In this document: positions 4,102 through 7,726 of the stretch, in pieces
Layout: every line of letters starts with the position of its first letter
Position numbering within the stretch: position 1 is the first letter of the stretch
Assembly (NCBI GenBank): GCA_964533705.1
Contig: CAZHMN010000109.1
Coordinates: 1-7,726, forward strand
From: CAZHMN01 sp964533705
GTDB taxonomy: Bacteria > Electryoneota > B3-LCP
Reading direction: 5' to 3'
DNA length: 7,726 bases
Notes under the pieces: generated by a model
What the model was told of the DNA's origin: nothing
What the model saw: the letters and a program-made list of their open reading frames with translations, nothing else
Database searches by the model: none
Program-made: the position numbers and the translations under genes

Positions 4102-7100
4102 TATTTCTCCTGGCGATCAGGCGTATGTTGCCTTCGCCCACTAGTTTCTCCAGGCGGTTTATCAGGTGGTCATCGAGCTTGAGCTGAAAGTTCTCGGCTA
4201 TGTAGCGGCGCTCTCCGTTGCCGCCTCCGGCGAGCCGTATGTAGAGTGGGATTGAGCCAGGATGCTGCATGCAGAGGCGTTCGATTTTCTCCGCCAGATC
4301 GGGTCTGCACTTCTCCCGATTGATGATAATTTCAATGGCCTGCGTGAGCCTTGACCTGGCCGTTTCCAGTGGATAAGCCTCTTCCGCGATCACTTTAACG
4401 GGCTCATCCTCACGAGTTGAACACCGCCCTTCGACGGCCAACGCGGCATCCTTGCGCACAATGCTATTTAACCTCTCAAGAGCATCGGCGAAGAAGATGA
4501 CTTCCAGCGATCCGTTGAAATCCACCAATGTGACGAAAGCCATGGGACGGCCTTTTTTGTCCGTCAGTTTGCGGATGTCACTGACGTAGCCCACCAGGCG
4601 GATGGCTTGCGAATCCGCGGCCTGATCCATTTCGCTGAAAGAAAGATCTGAAAAACTGGCGACTTCTAAGCGGTAGGCTTCCAGAGGGTGCGTTGTGAGA
4701 AAAAACCCCAGGGCTTCCTTTTCCAGCATCTGTGCTTCCGATTCCGACCAGGGCTCCACCTGGGGCAGCGCCAGGCGGGCGGGCGGGGGGAATTCGGAGC
4801 CGTTGGCGCCGAACAGGGATTCCTGCCCGCGATTTTTCTCATCCCGGATCTGTTGGCCGTAATGCAAAACGTCGTCCAGGACCGCCTTCATCTGGGCGCG
4901 GTGGCCTTCCAGTGAATCACAGGCGCCGGCATGGATTAGACTTTCCAGCACCTTGCGATTGACTTTCTGCCCGTCAACCCGTTCCATGATGTCATACAGC
5001 GAGTGATAGGGACCCAGTTCTCTGCGCCCCTTTACAATCTGTTCGATAGCACCCAGGCCAACGTTTTTCACTGCGCCCAAACCGAAGCGGATGCCGCCAT
5101 CCTCCACCTTAAAGTAGGCTTCGCTGCGGTTCACGTCGGGCGGGTAGATGGGGATTTTAAGCCGCCGGCATTCATCTACCAACAGAACGATGCGATCCGA
5201 GTCATTCATTTCCGAAGTCAAGGACGCCGCCATGAACTCAGAGGGATAATGCGCTTTTAAATAGGCGGTCTGATAGGCCACCAGAGCGTAACCCGCTGAA
5301 TGGCTTTTGTTGAAACCGTAAGATGCGAATCGCTCCACATAGTCGTAGATAGCTGCGGCGCACTTTTCGTCCAATCCCTTTTCCTGCGCTCCCTTGATGA
5401 ATTCGTTTTTTAGCCGCTTCATCTCGGCGATCTTCTTCTTGCCCATAGCGCGCCGCAGGATGTCCGCTTTCCCCGGCGTAAATCCGGCTATGTCCGAGGC
5501 GATGCGGATGACTTGCTCCTGATAGACGATAATTCCGTAGGTTTCATCCAGTATGGGGCGCAGCAGTTCATGCAGGTATTCGATTTTCTCCCGACCATGC
5601 CTGCGGGCAATGTAGCTACCGATCATCTCCATGGGGCCGGGCCGGTATAGGGCGTTCATGGCGATGAGATCCTCCAACCGCTGCGGCTGCAGTCTGGCGA
5701 GGTTCTCCTTCATTCCTGAGCTTTCAAACTGGAAGATACCGACGGTGCATTTCTCGGAGAAAAGTTCGAAGGTATCGGGATCGTCCAGCGGGATGGTGTT
5801 AATGTCAACCTCAATATCATTTTCCCGCAGGGCAGAGAGCGTATCGTTGATGACCGTCAGGGTGCGCAATCCCAAAAAATCCATTTTCAGCAGGCCTACC
5901 GCGTCCAACCATTTCATGTCCCACTGAGTGGTGGTTTCGCCCGTTTCTGCGGCTTTGAAGAGCGGCACGTAATCCATCAGGTCACCGGGGGCGATGACCA
6001 CACCTGCGGCATGCGTCGAAGCATTGCGGTTGACGCCTTCCAGCACCTTGCTGATGCTGATCAGTTTCTGATAGGTTGGGTTCGATTCCACCAGAGAGCG
6101 GAACTCCGGCGCTTCGTCCAAGGCGCGATCCAGAGTCATGCCCAGTGTGGGGGGGATCAATTTGGCCAGACGATCCACTTCACCATAGGGAATGCCCATC
6201 ACCCGGCCGACGTCCCGCACCACGGCTTTGGCCAGCATCTTGCCGAAGGTGATGATCTGCGTAACCGAGTTGGCGCCGTACTTGGAGCGCACGTAGTCAA
6301 TCACCTCGGCGCGGCGGTTGTCGGCGAAGTCGATGTCAATGTCCGGGGGAGAGACGCGTTCGGGATTTAGGAATCGCTCGAAGAGCAGGCCGTATCTTAA
6401 GGGGTCAATGTTGGTGATGCCCAAACAGTATGAGACCAGACTGCCGGCTGCCGAACCTCGGCCCGGCCCCACGGGTATCTTTTGCGAGCGGGCGAAATCA
6501 ATGAAATCCTTCACAATCAAGAAATAGCCGGCGAAACCCAGCTTTTGGATTACCTTTATTTCGTGATCGAGCCGGGATATTGCCTCTTCTGTTGGATCGG
6601 GAAACCTCTGTCTTAATCCCCCCCTGGCGACTTTTTCAAAGTAGCCGTTGATGTCCAACCCCTTCTCTTCTTCCGGGATGGGAAATTCCGGGAAATGCTG
6701 CCGATTGAATTCCAGATTGAGGTTACAGCGCTCGGCGATCTCTTCGGTGGTCTTCAGGGCGTCCGGCAAATCCCGGAAGAGAGCTTCCATTTCTTCGGGG
6801 CTGCGCAGGTGATAACCCGCTCCCGAGAACTTCATGCGCTGCGTTTCCGCCAGAGTTTTGCCGGATTGGATGCAGAGGAGGGCGTCATGAGCTTCGGCGT
6901 GATCCCTTGAGAGGTAGTGTACGTCGTTAGTGGCCACCAGCTTCACACCGATCTTCCGCCCGAGCGATTGTATCGCGTCAGCGGCGATGGCTTCCTCGTT
7001 CAGGCCGTGGTTCTGCACTTCCAGGTAGAGGTCTTCACCGAAGAGATCCTTAAAGCGCACCGCGACTTGATACGCTTCGTCGCTCCGGTTCTGGATCAGG

Positions 7101-7540
7101 AGTTGCGGTACCTGCCCTTTCAGGCAGGATGTCAAACAGATCAATCCCTCGTGGTATTTTTCCAGTAGCTCCCAATCAATGCGGGGGCGGTAATAAAAAC
7201 CCTCCAGGTAAGCCAAAGACGAGAGTTTAATCAGATTACGGTAACCAACACTGTCCTTGGCCAGCAGAACCAGATGAAAAGAAGCCTCCTTGATGCCCGA
7301 TACAGTGGTACGATTCCGACGGTCCCCCGGAGCCATGTAAACTTCGATGCCGATGATGGGCTTGATCTCGGCTTTCTGGGCTTCCCGGTAGAATTCAATA
7401 GCGCCGAATAGGTTGCCGTGATCGGTTAGGGCCAGGGCGTTCATGCCCATTTCTTTGGTCAGACGCACCAGATCCTTGACCTTGGCGCTCCCGTCTAATA
7501 ACGAGTAATCGGAGTGAGTGTGTAAATGGACGAAGCTCAT
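4064..7540 (-). CDS. dnaE: DNA polymerase III alpha subunit (DnaE1 type)
   Basis: This is the replicative chromosomal DNA polymerase. From the ATG at 7540 it has 1158 residues, against 1160 in E. coli. Positions below count from an in-frame TTG at 7549 (subtract 3 for the ATG). The PHP domain (about 5-280) has HLHTHSDYSLLDG (8-20), TDHG (42-45), GIEVY (67-71), His92, Cys142 and NDVH (208-211), so all expected metal ligands seem present. The palm has GPGRGSAAGS (361-370), the catalytic DIDID cluster (403-407) and Asp557 in KMDFLGLRTLT. Next come YRPGPM (635-640) and the finger and HhH regions. QESLF (909-913) fits the beta-clamp-binding motif. An OB fold lies at about 983-1060, then a tau-binding-type tail. 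ATG is preferred because proteins of this family start just before FVHLHTHSDYS; neither start has a clear Shine-Dalgarno site. The last 12 codons overlap the Cys-rich ORF. Confidence 0.98.
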   Translation of the reverse strand: MSFVHLHTHSDYSLLDGSAKVKDLVRLTKEMGMNALALTDHGNLFGAIEFYREAQKAEIKPIIGIEVYMAPGDRRNRTTVSGIKEASFHLVLLAKDSVGYRNLIKLSSLAYLEGFYYRPRIDWELLEKYHEGLICLTSCLKGQVPQLLIQNRSDEAYQVAVRFKDLFGEDLYLEVQNHGLNEEAIAADAIQSLGRKIGVKLVATNDVHYLSRDHAEAHDALLCIQSGKTLAETQRMKFSGAGYHLRSPEEMEALFRDLPDALKTTEEIAERCNLNLEFNRQHFPEFPIPEEEKGLDINGYFEKVARGGLRQRFPDPTEEAISRLDHEIKVIQKLGFAGYFLIVKDFIDFARSQKIPVGPGRGSAAGSLVSYCLGITNIDPLRYGLLFERFLNPERVSPPDIDIDFADNRRAEVIDYVRSKYGANSVTQIITFGKMLAKAVVRDVGRVMGIPYGEVDRLAKLIPPTLGMTLDRALDEAPEFRSLVESNPTYQKLISISKVLEGVNRNASTHAAGVVIAPGDLMDYVPLFKAAETGETTTQWDMKWLDAVGLLKMDFLGLRTLTVINDTLSALRENDIEVDINTIPLDDPDTFELFSEKCTVGIFQFESSGMKENLARLQPQRLEDLIAMNALYRPGPMEMIGSYIARRHGREKIEYLHELLRPILDETYGIIVYQEQVIRIASDIAGFTPGKADILRRAMGKKKIAEMKRLKNEFIKGAQEKGLDEKCAAAIYDYVERFASYGFNKSHSAGYALVAYQTAYLKAHYPSEFMAASLTSEMNDSDRIVLLVDECRRLKIPIYPPDVNRSEAYFKVEDGGIRFGLGAVKNVGLGAIEQIVKGRRELGPYHSLYDIMERVDGQKVNRKVLESLIHAGACDSLEGHRAQMKAVLDDVLHYGQQIRDEKNRGQESLFGANGSEFPPPARLALPQVEPWSESEAQMLEKEALGFFLTTHPLEAYRLEVASFSDLSFSEMDQAADSQAIRLVGYVSDIRKLTDKKGRPMAFVTLVDFNGSLEVIFFADALERLNSIVRKDAALAVEGRCSTREDEPVKVIAEEAYPLETARSRLTQAIEIIINREKCRPDLAEKIERLCMQHPGSIPLYIRLAGGGNGERRYIAENFQLKLDDHLINRLEKLVGEGNIRLIARRNNGAHRNNRRQQS
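4107..4111 (-). promoter_or_regulatory. Ribosome binding site of the Cys-rich ORF, inside dnaE
   Basis: CCAGGAGAAATAATG on the minus strand places AGGAG five bases before the ATG at 4101. It lies inside the dnaE coding sequence, 41 bases before the dnaE stop ends. This spacing and match decide the start and are the main support for the ORF being translated. Confidence 0.75.
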
Positions 7541-7581
7541 GCGTTTCAAATGGACGGGAAGAGGGGTAAGTCTTTAGTTGA

Positions 7582-7600
7582 TGTAATTTATAAAGTTACA
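7582..7600. promoter_or_regulatory. Operator-like dyad in the dnaE leader
   Basis: tgtaatttataaagttaca is a near-perfect 19-bp inverted repeat: 7 of 8 pairs with a 3-base centre and outer arms TGTAA/TTACA. It lies between the predicted dnaE start of transcription (about 7616) and the start codon, roughly at +16 to +34. A repressor bound here could block elongation; as RNA it would be only a weak A/U-rich hairpin. No regulator is identified. Confidence 0.4.
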
Positions 7601-7622
7601 TTCAGCAGGCATTGCCACTACT

Positions 7623-7651
7623 AATATAGAGAAGACGGAATCAATAGTCAA
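7623..7651 (-). promoter_or_regulatory. Sigma70-type promoter of dnaE
   Basis: On the minus strand a TTGACT -35 box (7646-7651) and a TATATT -10 box (7623-7628) are separated by exactly 17 bases. Transcription would start near 7616, leaving a leader of about 75 bases before the dnaE ATG at 7540. The -10 hexamer and spacer length match those of the tRNA promoter at the other end of the window, which supports the same housekeeping sigma factor. Confidence 0.85.
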
Positions 7652-7668
7652 GTAAAAAGGAGGCGGGA

Positions 7669-7726
7669 GTGAGAAAGGGTTTGGAAAGGACCCGTTGCGG
7701 CTGGCAGATTTTGTTAAACTGGAGGT
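7669..7726 (+). CDS. Possible start of a divergent gene, cut by the right edge
   Basis: A strong AAGGAGG (7657-7663) lies five bases before a GTG at 7669, and the frame stays open for 19 codons to the window edge (MRKGLERTRCGW...). The predicted peptide is basic and unrecognised. A second GGAGGT ends the window at 7721-7726, so the true start may instead be an ATG just outside. No plus-strand promoter is clear. It would be transcribed away from dnaE, back to back with it. Confidence 0.25.
   Translation, partial: MRKGLERTRCGWQILLNWR

Noticed and set aside
6011..6370. 119-codon plus-strand open frame inside dnaE
   Set aside because: It is a composition shadow of the well-supported dnaE reading frame, with no ribosome binding site or recognisable domain. 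The same applies to the other plus-strand open frames within dnaE, the CNNM gene and yceI.
7541..7549. TTG at 7549 as the dnaE start, adding three residues
   Set aside because: No Shine-Dalgarno site favours it, and the ATG at 7540 gives the usual start just before FVHLHTHSDYS. It cannot be fully excluded.

Overview
All genes in this 7.7-kb window that can be assigned with confidence lie on the minus strand and look like ordinary bacterial chromosome. From the right edge they read: a sigma70-type promoter; dnaE (replicative DNA polymerase III alpha subunit); a small Cys-rich ORF overlapping the dnaE 3' end; a 170-bp gap with hairpins; then a tight cluster of yigZ (UPF0029/IMPACT family), a CNNM/CBS/CorC membrane protein, a DUF2752 protein and a TM2-domain protein. 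After a 280-bp spacer comes a secreted YceI-family protein, and finally an initiator tRNA-Met with its own promoter, cut by the left edge.

Organism: the genes are bacterial with moderate GC, often have Shine-Dalgarno sites, and have two near-consensus TTGACT/TTGAAA-N17-TATATT promoters. This argues against Bacteroidota-type promoters and starts. The DnaE is of the DnaE1 type, close in length to the E. coli protein, with an apparently complete PHP metal site. The TM2 plus DUF2752 pair, as I recall, is common in the FCB group and related uncultured phyla. I would place the source loosely among Gram-negative bacteria of FCB or candidate-phylum type, with low confidence.

The most unusual item is between yceI and the tRNA. 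Positions 173-305 form a 133-bp MITE-like element with 17-bp terminal inverted repeats (15/17 match), flanked by an exact 10-bp direct repeat (163-172 and 306-315) that looks like a target-site duplication. Inside are two 27-bp palindromic modules in opposite orientation, resembling the widespread neisserial dRS3-type ATTCCCGC...GCGGGAAT repeats. The right-hand direct repeat contains the yceI stop codon, so the insertion landed immediately after the gene without disturbing it.

Other points of interest are the Cys-rich ORF at the dnaE 3' end with an excellent ribosome binding site, a pair of strong hairpins (one with a cUUCGg loop on the plus strand) between it and yigZ, and an operator-like dyad between the dnaE promoter and its start codon. 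No phage, CRISPR, toxin-antitoxin, defence or biosynthetic system is visible. The genes are largely housekeeping and I found no convincing new multi-gene system.
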